Origin: Phanerochaete sordida
Lineage: Eukaryota; Basidiomycota; Agaricomycetes; Polyporales; Phanerochaetaceae
Direction: 5' to 3'
Assembly (NCBI GenBank): GCA_019973155.2
Contig: BPQB01000028.1
Span: 350,757 to 414,756, forward strand
Length of the DNA: 64,000 bases
Position numbers and translations under genes: made by a program. Positions 12,701 through 21,865 of this stretch are shown here, piece after piece (the first letter of the stretch is position 1; every line of letters begins with the position of its first letter). The notes under the pieces were generated by a model. It was given only the letters and a program-made list of their open reading frames with translations. It was not told the origin of the DNA and made no database searches.

Positions 12701-13080
12701 TCTTGGAGTGTGTTGTAACGCGGCCGCCCCCTGCCGCGAGGGCTGTCAAAGCCTCTGTTGGGGGTTGCATATCCCCCTCGGGGGGTACCGCCTCTTGGCG
12801 TCGAGTAGCCGCTTCCACGTCCTCGACCTCTATAGTTCGGCGTGTTCGCGCCATTGCTGGCCGTTCCTCGAGGTGCATCTGTGCGCCGTTCATTGTCAGC
12901 TTAAACACGCGTGCATCCGCAATACTCACTGTTCGTCCAGTCATATATCGAGAAGTCAGCGAACTCGTCCAACCCGTCGCCTCTGCCGCGCCCTCGTCCT
13001 CGTCCTCTGAAGCCGCCACGCCCGTTACCGCGATGGCCGCCACGATTTCCGCCGCGATCCGAGCCTCTGCCGCGAGCCAT
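9795..13080 (-). CDS. SQS1: R3H and G-patch domain protein, SQS1-like
   Basis: Minus-strand exons 13080-12930, 12878-10804, 10754-10625, 10568-10015 and 9956-9795 give 1,023 aa in consistent phase. The N-terminus (residues 1-110) is an RGG/RG-rich stretch typical of RNA-binding proteins. A long acidic, Ala/Pro/Glu-rich low-complexity region follows. Residues about 860-925 resemble an R3H single-strand nucleic-acid-binding domain, and the last 53 residues are a G-patch (IGQGNIGFKMLASMGW, then GLGLSGG-like glycines). In yeast Sqs1/Pfa1 uses its G-patch to stimulate the DEAH helicase Prp43 in splicing and ribosome assembly, and the same role is inferred here. A 51-nt stretch at 12411-12461 looks like an in-frame intron; splicing it would give 1,006 aa. 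The gene diverges from USE1 with 224 bp between the start codons. Confidence 0.92.
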
Positions 13081-13304
13081 GGTAGGGATACACAAGAAGG
13101 GGTGTCGCTAGCGATACAAAAAATGTCTAAGAGTGTCACGAAGGAGTGGAAAAATGGCAGAGGGTCGTCGCTCCGCGGGCAGAGGCAAGCTCGTCTATGG
13201 GCGTCTGCGGTACACAGTCATCGCGTGGATCTGCTCCCGAGCTGACACCCGCGTCTGCTCTTGCCACGACCTCCCAGGACAGCCTACCACCGTCGAGCCA
13301 CGCG
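13081..13304. promoter_or_regulatory. Compact bidirectional promoter, SQS1/USE1
   Basis: Only 224 bp separate the two divergent start codons, so both promoters and 5' leaders must overlap here. No TATA box is obvious. Confidence 0.5.
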
Positions 13305-14352
13305 ATGAGCTACCAGGTGTCCGAGCAGGTCGTGCACGACCGCATAAACCTTCTTCGCCTGGTACGCAAGCTTGAGAAGAGCGTAGACGGCGAGGAATGG
13401 CTCGAGGACACCCGCGAGCCCAGCAGGGCAGCTTGGATCAAGACGCAGGGCGTCATGCAGGTGCGTGCTGAACAGCAGCTACATCAAAGCTACATTCAGT
13501 GCTGAGTGTCCTGTGAGGTAGAAGCTGAAGTATGCCAGGCGACTGCTCAAGAATGTTGAACTGAATCACGACTTGGATGAGTCTTCGTAAGTCCTTCGGG
13601 ACAGCACCCGCTGCCTGCACGCTAAAGACATGTCAGGTCATCGACTGAACGCTATGACGAGCTCAGGAGGCTTCTTGACCGACTTGATCTTGTGGTGCGC
13701 GATGTCAACGACGTACGTGATCCCCAAGAGCACCCCCGTCTTGTACTTACATGTTGCAAAGCGCGTCGCGCCCAAGGCTGTACGGCCACCTGCCATTCTA
13801 GCGTCACTCCCTCTGCCCGCACTGTCTGCCCGACAGCCCCCTCCGCCGTCCATCTCCGAGGTCAAGGTCCTGGACCTCTCATCGTCCGCCGACCCAGTGG
13901 CCGACCTTGCCGCGCAAGACCTCCTTCTGTCTCCCTCCGACAGCCTTCCCCCATCCTCCTCCCTCCCGCTTGGCACAACACCCTTCCTGTCAGTAGATCC
14001 CTCGCCGATATCCGAGAAGCCCAGCACCACTGGCTCTGCATCTACTACAAAGCCCGCGTTTTTGCAGAACTCGGCCGCGCTTCAGGAGGAGATGAGCGAG
14101 CAGCTCGCGGCTATGGCGGCGCAGCTGAAGCGGAACGCCATGCACTTCGCCGGCGCGCTTGACGCGGACAAGGCCGTCGTGCAGGCCGCGCAGGAGAAGC
14201 TCGAGCGTAACCACGACGTCATGAGCAAGGAGCGCGTACGGCTGCGTGACCACCGCTCAAAGAGCTGGGGCACGACGTGGCTCGTCATCCTCAGCATGGT
14301 CGTAGCAGTGGTTGGTTTCATTATGACGTTCTTTATAATCAAGTTCACTTGA
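13305..14352 (+). CDS. USE1: ER SNARE protein USE1
   Basis: Exons 13305-13460, 13522-13586, 13637-13712 and 13762-14352 give 295 aa; the three introns are 49-61 nt. The N-terminal helical part (MSYQVSEQVVHDRINLLRLV) is followed by a Pro/Ser-rich linker. A SNARE-like coiled coil comes next (about residues 200-260, AALQEEMSEQLAAMAAQLK to LERNHDVMSKERVRL), with an aspartate in the central ALDADKAVV segment, as is typical of Use1. A single C-terminal transmembrane anchor (about 268-292) ends the protein, making it tail-anchored. Use1 works with Sec20, Ufe1 and Sec22 in Golgi-to-ER retrograde fusion. The start at 13305 fits the conserved N-terminus; the same frame is open upstream but resembles leader sequence. 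Confidence 0.88.
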
Positions 14353-14613
14353 TTTCCTGTGCCTATCATGTCCTTACATCTTGTCTACCTCCTCAGATAC
14401 CCGTGGACTTCCTGCTTTCCGAAATGCGATCCGAGTTTAACAGAGCTACAGGTCTTGCGACAGGCAGCCCATTGGCTGCAAAGCAAACAGACATCGTGCG
14501 TTTTTGCTTTTGGTGAATCTTTCATTGATGATATGAGGCATCTCGTGTATACGACTGCTGGACTCTATCCAGAGCTCTCGCAGGAATTTGATCAAGCATG
14601 CGTCGCCCAGCAT

Positions 14614-14627
14614 GATAAGATAAGATA
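14614..14627 (+). promoter_or_regulatory. Triple GATA motif upstream of orphan gene copy 1
   Basis: The sequence GATAAGATAAGATA lies about 85 bp before the ATG of the first orphan-family gene. The same motif sits at an equivalent place before the second copy. GATA-type zinc-finger regulators are common in fungi, often in nitrogen or iron control; binding here is inferred. The rest of 14353-14712 holds no other gene. Confidence 0.4.
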
Positions 14628-14712
14628 CGCGCGCCTTTCATGTAATCCGTGGTCTGCGCGCCACGCTCAACATTGCGCCTTGTCCTCCGCCTCCACCTCG
14701 AAAACCGTACTC

Positions 14713-15240
14713 ATGTTCTCTCGTCTCGCAAGCGCCTTCTCTTCCTCTAACTTTCCATCGGCAGTGCTCGCTTTCGGCGAATTCGCTACCCGCAACTCCC
14801 CTGCTAAATTATGGATCCTCCACCTCGTTCCAGAGTGCGCCACATTCGAACAGTTCGGTATCTTCACTCCCTCTATGACGACTTTCCGGAGAGGTGCCAC
14901 AGAGCAGTCTAGGGAGCTGCTCGGAGAGATCACGCTTCACGTCGAAGACGGTAGAAACCCCGAGAACGCTTTCACTCTCCTCGAGGAGCTGCAGGCAAGA
15001 GCTCGCAAGCTGTGGGATGATTCCCCGCTGGCGAACTCTGAGCAGACGCAAGCAGAGGATGTTGGGGCAGCTCAGCAGGCAGCGGAGATCCTCAGACAGG
15101 TGGCACTTGACGCTATCGGCGATCGACAAGGGCGAGCACCCTCCTTAAATGCGATGGAGACATATCCCGTTTATATCGTCCGCATCAAACGCTCGAAGCC
15201 AGGAGGCCTTCTCGGAGAGCCCACGAGCTGGCCATCATGA
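14713..15240 (+). CDS. Unrecognised orphan-family protein, copy 1
   Basis: Intronless, 175 aa from the ATG at 14713. I do not recognise a domain. Aligning the three local copies shows the conserved blocks: a hydrophobic start (M-F-S/A-R-L then F/LSS, FPS, V/A-I/L), a FGxFxTxxS-type segment, FGIxxxSMTxFRRG, QSRExLGE(I/V), a helical region with (L)DE(L/V)xARxRKL, and a C-terminal YPVY(I/V)xxIKRS followed by GEPxSW. The open frame extends upstream to 14359, but similarity to the other copies begins at this ATG. No transmembrane segment or clear signal peptide is visible. This is the most divergent of the three copies. Confidence 0.6.
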   Translation: MFSRLASAFSSSNFPSAVLAFGEFATRNSPAKLWILHLVPECATFEQFGIFTPSMTTFRRGATEQSRELLGEITLHVEDGRNPENAFTLLEELQARARKLWDDSPLANSEQTQAEDVGAAQQAAEILRQVALDAIGDRQGRAPSLNAMETYPVYIVRIKRSKPGGLLGEPTSWPS

Positions 15241-15849
15241 ATTCCTGTGCTTAGCGTCGGCGGATCCTCCACCCTTCTATCACTGGTATATATGTGTGGT
15301 AAGCAATAGTGACGCTCACGTTTGAACGAGTTCAATCGCTCATCGAATCATGAATCGTAGTCTATGCGCCTTCAAGCTTCAAGGGCGACCGATATCCGCA
15401 TAAGCTCAAACATGACGCATTGTAAGCGAGCGAGAGAGAATGAGTGGCTCGGCGTGCGCAGGAGGTAACTGAAGCCGCCTGTCGGCGAGCAATTATCGTA
15501 GTAGACAATCACGTCCTCCGGACCCTGCTGTAATAGTTATGCTTTGCATATATGCTGTCGAACTTGTATGCCTCGGCTCAATACGAAGTAGATGACCGAC
15601 GTTTAGCCTCCTTTCCCTAGGACCTACACGGTCTGGTGACCCAATCTGATATAATTATCGTGACTTGAAGTAGCCGCGGACACTTACAACTCAGTCTTCT
15701 GTACCTATGTCGAGATATAGATGAGGCTACTCTACTGTCATTGATATAGTATGGAATCTCTGTAGGGCTTGGTATACTAGCCCAAATTCTTGGATGTAGT
15801 CCATAACGCCAGAATGTCAGGAATCGAGAACAACAAGGAAGCGATACAC
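15241..15849. other. Intergenic region between orphan copies 1 and 2
   Basis: AT-richer spacer with no supported gene. It carries the 3' flank of copy 1 and the promoter of copy 2. Confidence 0.5.
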
Positions 15850-15863
15850 GATAAGATAAGATA
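15850..15863 (+). promoter_or_regulatory. Triple GATA motif upstream of orphan gene copy 2
   Basis: GATAAGATAAGATA occurs again, about 85 bp before the ATG of copy 2, at nearly the same distance as for copy 1. It was either kept after duplication or is a functional site; nothing in the sequence proves factor binding. Confidence 0.4.
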
Positions 15864-15946
15864 ACTCGCACCCTTTATCTGAGCAGGCTTGCGCGCCACA
15901 TTCGACCCATAACTTGTTCCCCGCGTCCACAGTGACAGCTGCACTC

Positions 15947-16465
15947 ATGTTTGCTCGCCTCTCCAACGCGCTCTCTTCTCCTGGCTTCCCTTCAGTGATC
16001 CTCGTCGTCGGCAACTTCTCTACCGGTAGCTCCAATGCTTCGATCAAAGTCCGTCATTTCCTTCCAGAGGACGGCGCAGTCGAACGCTTCGGCATTTCTG
16101 GCCAGTCCATGACCACCTTCCGCTACGGAGGTGTTATCGAGCAGTCCAGAGACCATCTTGGCGAGGTCAAGATCTACACCGGAGACGGAGAGAGCCCCAT
16201 CGGCTTCCTCGATGAAATTGAGGCGCGAGTTCGCAGACTCTCGGACGCCACCTCGGAGTCGAACATGGAGCAGGGCCAGATGGGGGATGCTGAAGTAGTA
16301 CAGCGTACAACAGAAATCGTCAGGCAAGCTGTTTTTGACGCAATCCGCGATCGCGGTCGGGCCCCTTCCTCAAACGCCACGCAGACCTATCCCGTCTATG
16401 TTATTGGGATCAAGCGCTCGAGAGCTGGGCGTATTATGGGGGAGCCGAAGAGTTGGGTATCGTAA
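15947..16465 (+). CDS. Unrecognised orphan-family protein, copy 2
   Basis: Intronless, 172 aa from the ATG at 15947. It is closely related to copy 3 (19655) and more distantly to copy 1. Features shared with copy 3 include FSSPGFPSV-like and VVGNFSTG segments, IKVRHFLPEDG, VERFGISG, IEQSRDHLGEV, an MEQGQMGD linker and the TQTYPVYVI end. High similarity continues past the stop codon to about 16640, matching the downstream flank of copy 3, so the duplication unit was larger than the gene. Frame conservation between copies supports translation. Function unknown. Confidence 0.62.
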   Translation: MFARLSNALSSPGFPSVILVVGNFSTGSSNASIKVRHFLPEDGAVERFGISGQSMTTFRYGGVIEQSRDHLGEVKIYTGDGESPIGFLDEIEARVRRLSDATSESNMEQGQMGDAEVVQRTTEIVRQAVFDAIRDRGRAPSSNATQTYPVYVIGIKRSRAGRIMGEPKSWVS

Positions 16466-16627
16466 AGTTTCCGTAGTGTCCGAGGATTATGGATGGACTT
16501 GTGTACATCACAGCAGTAGCTGTCTTTTTTTGGTGGGACACTCATTGCTATTATCCCGTGTAGTCTTCGCATTGTATTTGCAACTATACCCGAGAACTAC
16601 AAGCGACATCATCTCTCTGGTTGGCCA

Positions 16628-17240
16628 TTAGACTAGCGGTCGGAACCCCTTGGCAGGCAATGCATCGAATTGGGCTTGCGTAATGATCCCATCGTTGACG
16701 AGGCGCTTCAGGACATCGGTGCAGAACCTTTGGCAGTTATTGACCACCAAGTCGTAACGGCGGGCATCGCTTGTCATCTGGCAGATCATGTCCAGCGCTT
16801 CGATGCTCAAGGAAAAGCCCTGTGGCGACTTCCACTGATTTTCTGATTGAGACGGACCGACTCTGGTTCAGTTCGCCTATCACGTACCTCTGAGAAAAGT
16901 GTTTGCAGCCGAGTACGTCAGTTTGTCAACCCTGGATGCATGTGCACACTTGCAGATCTGACCAACAAACAGCCCTTTACGACGTGGAATAATGTGCCAG
17001 TCGCACTGCGGTGGCTGCAAAGGACACTTGACAGGTACTCACAGTCCCCAGTGAGCGGTTGCATCGGAGAACATCGGGGACTGGACGAAAGATGGTAGAG
17101 ATAGGGTCATCGACATGATAGATGGTGCTGATTTGACGAGGAGGTAGGTGAATATTGAGCTGTTCTGGTAGTGTGAGTTCGAAGACTTCAGCTCTGCTTT
17201 TACCGAGCAGCGATCTTCTCCCATGAATAAAAGGTAACAA
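16628..17240 (-). pseudogene. NNCQ-motif (papain-like fold?) protein, 5'-truncated
   Basis: Three minus-strand exons keep one frame: from about 17240 to 17043, 17005-16888 and 16842-16628. The last intron is textbook (GTACGT, CTGAA branch, CAG, 45 nt); the first is only 37 nt. Readable segments are RSLLGKSRAEVFELTLPE, YHVDDPIST, FRPVPDVL, CDWHII and RYDLVVNNCQRFCTDVL. The combination of a WH histidine with an NNCQ cysteine resembles permuted papain-like families (NlpC/P60, LRAT or PPPDE-like), but this is only a motif-level guess. No ATG exists in frame upstream; a stop at 17259-17261 closes it. The neighbour across that point is also truncated, so I read this as a gene broken by a rearrangement. 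Its extreme 3' end is repeated at about 20340. Confidence 0.45.
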
Positions 17241-17257
17241 CCGTTGAGATATGTACA

Positions 17258-17929
17258 GTCAAGGCCGCGCTGCGCGACATCCTCTTGCGCATGTCAATGC
17301 GAGCCCGGCGGTTCGACTACTACGGCAGCCCCGCACGCCAGCCCTACGTCCTCTTCAACTTCTTCGGACCCGTGGTGCACGAGTACTGCCCGTCCCGCGC
17401 AGACTGGGACGCTTCGCGTATTCGCGCGCTGCGGGCTGCGACGCGTCCCGCAAAATGCGCGTACGATCCGCTTCCCGCGGACCGCGTGCCCACACTCGAG
17501 CGGGCTCAGCGCGAGACGAAGGGCACGGACGGCTGGGACCGTCCGGTGCTGATGCACGGCGATCTGTCCGATCGCAACATCATCGTGGACCCCGACACCC
17601 CCGCCATTACCGGACTCATCGATTGGGAGATGGCGAACGTGATGCCTGCGTACTACGAGTATGTGGCGGCGCGCCTTTCAGGGGGGCACACCCCGGAATG
17701 GCGGCGCGAGCTGCTCGACGTGCTCAGGGACGTTCTACGTCACGAATGCGCGCAGGATCTAGGAAAGGAATCAGGTGGCGGTACCGGCGAAGGCGATGGA
17801 GGATATCGAGAGATGTTGGCAGCTTGGGATGCTATCGTCGATGCTGAGAGATTCGCACATCGCATTGGAGACGAGTGTTACTGGACTTTGATACAGGTCT
17901 TCCGGATAACTAGACCCTACATGACCTAA
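17258..17929 (+). pseudogene. APH-type phosphotransferase fragment (C-terminal lobe)
   Basis: About 220 residues of an aminoglycoside-phosphotransferase/choline-kinase-like fold. The catalytic loop is VLMHGDLSDRNIIV and the metal-binding segment is ITGLIDWEMANVMPAYYEYV. Such proteins are numerous in fungi and usually have an N-terminal lobe of about 80-100 residues, which is absent here. The first in-frame ATG is at 17291, but protein-like sequence (VKAALRDILLRM) starts earlier, right at the junction with the oppositely oriented NNCQ gene. The catalytic residues in the remaining part look intact. I read it as a 5'-truncated remnant; expression of a short protein cannot be excluded. Confidence 0.6.
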
Positions 17930-18042
17930 CTACTTGGACTCCTTTTCGACGTGGATCTTGTTACCTGATGTTCACAATATATCGCTCAAAAATATGGTTT
18001 TATGCAAAGTTAGCAATTTACGCCGCGAATATGTCTTTGCTA

Positions 18043-18342
18043 GTCCTTGCTAGCTTGAGCAAGTCTATTCGCATCATGTAGCCCATTATCTGCATCAGCA
18101 GAGCAGTAATCATGAATACTGCTGCGTGACAGGAACAAAGCGCGCCTCATCCAGCATGTCGAGGGGCATGTTCGACATGTTCTCGAGGCCGCCTCGCTTG
18201 CCCTAGACTCTACGAGAGGAGCTCGTCGTCTGCGAGGCCTCATATTCCTGCGCTGCAGCGTTCTCGGCTGAACCTCTTCGTGTGCGAGGCATGGCGGCAG
18301 ATGAAGCGCAGCGTGAGACGTCCGCGTCGGCCATCTGGCCTT
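18043..18342 (-). pseudogene. Truncated F-box gene copy
   Basis: The start (ATG at 18290-18292) and about 30 codons match the N-terminus of the intact F-box gene at 20569-21865 (MPRTRRxSAENAAAQEY), with one in-frame TAG just after SSSRR. Similarity continues through LENMxNMPLDxL, the first intron position and the start of exon 2 (IMGYxMxxDLLxLARTS), then stops abruptly near 18043. Everything after the F-box core is missing, so it cannot encode an F-box protein. Confidence 0.8.
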
Positions 18343-18432
18343 TGTTCTCTCTGAAAGATATCCGCCGCAACGGATGTGCCTCCGTATCGGCTATAACCAA
18401 TTTCATATAGAGATCCAAGTATCAGGTTTAAA

Positions 18433-19422
18433 ACTTGAGAGGTGTCTATCTACGTTGCCCGAGTAGAGAGGATCATCGCCTCCACCGCAAGCTTCCACTC
18501 ACTGAGTTCGCGCCCCCACCCGCCGATCCGCCGCATTTTCCCTCCAACGTGGATGCCCTCAAGGCGGAAGCGTTCCTGCTCGCGCTTCCGGGCCGGCCAG
18601 TGCTGTGTCAAGCACCACCAGAGGATGCTCTCCCTCGAGAAGAACGCCTCGGTCCAGCGCTCGGGGCACCCGGGGCTGCACGGCGGGACGACGCCCAGGA
18701 GGCGTCCGAGCGTGCGTGCGCATAACCGCGGGAAATACAGAAGCAGCGGCGGGTCGAGCCCTGCCCGCAAACAACGTTAATGGACGCATCACCATCGCAC
18801 CTGCCTACGCCGCCCGCCCGTTGCGAGGCGGCGCGGCAATATTAATGAACGGGGCCCTCACAGATGATGTCCGTCGCCTGCGCAGACACGAGCCCGGTGA
18901 TGCGCCGGTGGTAGTTGCCGTCGAGGACCCACCCGCGCGGCGCGGCGTCGAGGGCGCGCTGCACGCGCGCGGCGAACACGTCCCGCGGCGCCTTCTCCCA
19001 GCCGGGATCCCAGAAGAGCGTGTCGAGCGCGACGAACGGCACGCCGAGCACCGCGGCGAGCTCTGCGGCGAGCGTCGACTGGCGCAGCCGTCAGCGCGCG
19101 GTGCGCAGCGAGGGCGGCAGACAGACCTTTCCCGCTCCTGCTCGCGCGCGCAGGCCGCGGTCAGCATGGAAGCACGCAGGACGCACGCCGCGGCGCGGAC
19201 GGCGACGCACCGCTGTTCCCGACGATCCAGACTCTGTAGATGCCGGCGTCGCCGCGGAGGGGCGGGTAGACGGTGCGTGCGGACATGGCGGCGCAGGCGA
19301 AGGGGTGCAGCGGGCGAGCCTGCGTGCGAGGGCGTTGATATGCGGGCGTGGGTGACTCGGCGTTGACTCGCACGCTCGAGCTCGGAGGCGAGGGCAGCAG
19401 ACGCGCGGCTCAGGCGCCTGGG
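18433..19422. repeat. Left arm of ~1 kb inverted repeat
   Basis: The arm matches 26037-27040 in reverse orientation, including the whole coding region and introns of the P-loop NTPase gene and short flanks on both sides. Exons are nearly identical and introns more diverged. The arms enclose a 6.6 kb loop. Confidence 0.85.
18450..19286 (-). CDS. FlaR-like P-loop NTPase (adenylate-kinase superfamily), copy A
   Basis: Minus-strand exons 19286-19211, 19137-19127, 19078-18862 and 18760-18450 give 204 aa; every exon has the same length as in copy B (26177). Walker A is GNSGAGKST (residues 23-31), and its core is encoded by the 11-nt second exon. LDTLFWDPGWEKAPRDVF and WVLDGNYHRR follow, which match bacterial 'DNA topology modulation' FlaR-like kinases and related fungal NTPases. 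The C-terminal half has CSPGCPERW, SILWWC and RRIGGWG segments. It probably binds and phosphorylates a small substrate or nucleotide; the substrate is unknown. It differs from copy B at positions such as YHRRITG versus YDRRLGG. No disruptive mutation is visible. Confidence 0.82.
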
Positions 19423-19452
19423 GCCCACGGTTTGCCACCGTTGCTTATCCTC

Positions 19453-19570
19453 TGCCTCGCGTTGAAAGCCGCACTCATATTTCTCGTCTTGTGAACGTCT
19501 TCTCTTCCCTTACATCAACACTTCTCGCTATTGGTAATATCGCTACTCCCAACTCTCCCGCCGCACCGGT
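19453..19570 (+). pseudogene. Decayed fragment of a fourth orphan-family copy
   Basis: Directly upstream of copy 3, about 110 bp align with the first third of the orphan genes (start region, FSS/FPS and the xFxTxxS segment). The start codon position reads ATA instead of ATG, a TGA interrupts the frame within about ten codons, and the similarity then ends. Confidence 0.55.
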
Positions 19571-19654
19571 ACCGTCCATCTGATCAGACTTGCGCGCCAC
19601 ACTTAACCGGTAACCCATAACTTGACCTCCACCTCGACGTTGGGAGCTGCACTT

Positions 19655-20179
19655 ATGCTTGCTCGCATCTGCAACGCGTTCTCTTCTCCTGGCTTTCCTT
19701 CAGTGATAATCGTCGTCGGCAACTTCTCTACCGGTCGCTCCAATGCTTCAATAAAAGTCCGTCATTTCCTTCCGGAGGACGGCACAGTCGAACGCTTCGG
19801 CATTTCTGGTCCATCCATGACCATTTTCCGCCGCAGAGGCGCCGTCGAGCAGTCCAGAGAACAACTTGGCGAGGTCACGATCTACGCCGGAGACGGAGAG
19901 GGCCCCTGGGGCTTCCTCGACGAGGTTGAGGCGAGAGTTCGCAAGCTCTCGGACGCCACCTCGGCATCAAACGTGGAGCAGGGCCAGATGGGAGATGTTG
20001 AAGCGGTCCAGCGTACAACAGATATCATCAGACACGCTGCCCTTGATGCACTCTGCGATAGGCAAGGGCGGGCCCGTTCCGCAAACGCCACGCAGACCTA
20101 CCCCGTCTATGTCATTCGTATCAAGCGCTCGAGGGCTGGGCGTATTATGCCAAGGGAGCCGAGGACTTGGGTATTTTGA
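19655..20179 (+). CDS. Unrecognised orphan-family protein, copy 3
   Basis: Intronless, 174 aa from the ATG at 19655. Most similar to copy 2, with shared VVGNFSTG, SNASIKVRHFLPEDG, VERFGISG, RRGAVEQSREQLGEV, FLDEVEARVRKLSDA and TQTYPVYVIRIKRSRAGRIM segments and a two-residue insertion near the C-terminus. Differences between copies 2 and 3 are mostly substitutions that keep the frame, which suggests selection rather than recent neutral duplication. It lies inside the loop of the inverted repeat. No known domain; function unknown. Confidence 0.62.
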   Translation: MLARICNAFSSPGFPSVIIVVGNFSTGRSNASIKVRHFLPEDGTVERFGISGPSMTIFRRRGAVEQSREQLGEVTIYAGDGEGPWGFLDEVEARVRKLSDATSASNVEQGQMGDVEAVQRTTDIIRHAALDALCDRQGRARSANATQTYPVYVIRIKRSRAGRIMPREPRTWVF

Positions 20180-20568
20180 AGTACTGTAGTGCTCGGAGAT
20201 CACGGATGGACATATGTATGTCACAGCGCCAGCCATTGTTTTTCGACGGGTCGCTAATCCTTGTTATTCTATGTAGGACACACATTATATCTGTGACTGA
20301 ACCCGTAACCTGGAAGCGATGCCCCTCTGAGTCTCCATCAGACTAGCGGTCGAAATTAATCACTAGGTCACTACCTCAGCTGATCCAGGGACTTGTTTTA
20401 CACACTGCACGGCCCATGCGACTCGATGTCCATGATGAATTCGCTAGGAGTTTGGTCCCATGCAAAGCTATTCATAAGCACAGCGATATTTCTGCACTCG
20501 AATCTATGGAGTATACATACATCGTCAGCTCTGCGATGCGTCTGCAGTGGGCACACGTTCACTTTCCC
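20180..20568. other. Intergenic region with duplicated flank
   Basis: Up to about 20350 the sequence matches the downstream flank of orphan copy 2, ending in the shared GACTAGCGGTC. The remainder has no supported gene and is the 3' side of the minus-strand F-box gene. Confidence 0.55.
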
Positions 20569-21865
20569 TTAGTCGTCTGCCGTTGCAGCCATCAACTGTA
20601 AGTCTTGCATATACGCTACCACGGCAGGCTCGATCTTCTCCCATACTAGCACAGACGCGTCAGATCGTACGCCCACACATATGTCGAACGACTGACCCCG
20701 CTCGGTGAGCTCCTTCGCCTGCTTCACATCGGGACACAGCCGCAGCTCCTTGTACTCCGGAGCCATCTGGTCTAGCTCGGCACCCCATCCGAGCCCTCTC
20801 AACTTAGCTACAATCCTACATCGGACATATCAGAAACGTAGTAGAGCTTCTCCATTCATATGTTCACGTACCCTGCCAGGCGACGAGAGCGTATGTCATC
20901 AAGCTCGCGATTGCGCAAGGCAGCTGCACGTTTCTGCCACATTTCGCATTGCACAGCATGCTGAACGGATCGTGTGAGCAGACATCAGTCGCGATGAGTG
21001 CAGAAACGTACGTCCATGATGGCTTTATTCTTCTGCACGATGTCTTTCAGCTCGTCCTTCGTCAAGGTGTCGAAGATCTCGGTCATGCCGTGGACAGCAG
21101 AAGCGAGATGCCAATGGCTTCGTTTGCCACCGTCTAGAGAATGATGAGTATTTTATTAGAGTGGGACGGGACGCTGTGCGCTCTATGCATACCTGAAGTA
21201 TATGGCAGGACCATATCAAAGCAGAACTCAGTGAACAGGCTCGCGCGATGGTTATGACACCATTTGAGGCTGAAGTCCATGGGAAGCCATTGAGCACACG
21301 CTACGCGATACGACTCAAATCCCACTCACTTCATGTGTCTGCAGCGGGGACAGAATCGCACGCGCAGGGCCCACAAGATGGTCTTCGTCCCAGGTTGTCC
21401 GCATCCCTAGGGCACATATATTATCAGAGAGACCACTACTTCATAAGTCCCCGACAATCCACTTACGTGACAATGCGAGTCAAAGGCGAGATTTGCATAC
21501 GCGGGCTCGCTCAGGTCGACTGGACAGTCTGGGAGCCCCTCGACATTCTGACGAGCAGCCTTCCATAGCGGCGTAGCTGAGCGCGCCATGAGGAACGAGC
21601 GGAAGTCTCTACTCGTCCTTGCAAGATTTAGCAAGTCCATTGGCATCAAGTAGCCCATTATCTGCACGACCAGCACAGTAAGCATCATACATCGGCATCA
21701 GACGGAGACAGAGCCCACCTCAACCAGGATGTCGAGGGGCATGTTCGGCATGTTCTCGAGGCCGCCTCGCTTGCCCTTGGCTCTACGAGAGGAGCTCTCC
21801 GTCTGCGATGCGTCATATTCTTGCGCTGCAGCGTTCTCGGCCGAGACTCTTCGTGTGCGAGGCAT
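20569..21865 (-). CDS. F-box protein of basidiomycete type
   Basis: Minus-strand exons 21865-21719, 21661-21467, 21406-21330, 21269-21193, 21133-21012, 20960-20872 and 20815-20569 give 317 aa; all six introns (51-60 nt) keep the phase. After a Ser/Arg-rich N-terminus, the F-box core spans residues 37-86 (ENMPNMPLDILVE, IMGYLMPMDLLNLARTS, ATPLWKAAR). A block typical of Agaricomycete F-box proteins follows: GLPDCPVDLSEPAYANL, DSHCHGCGQPGTKT and RFCPRCRHMK, with Cys/His pairs that could bind zinc. F-box proteins connect substrates to SCF (Skp1-cullin-1) ubiquitin ligases; the substrate is unknown. A broken copy of exons 1-2 is at 18043-18342. Confidence 0.87.
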
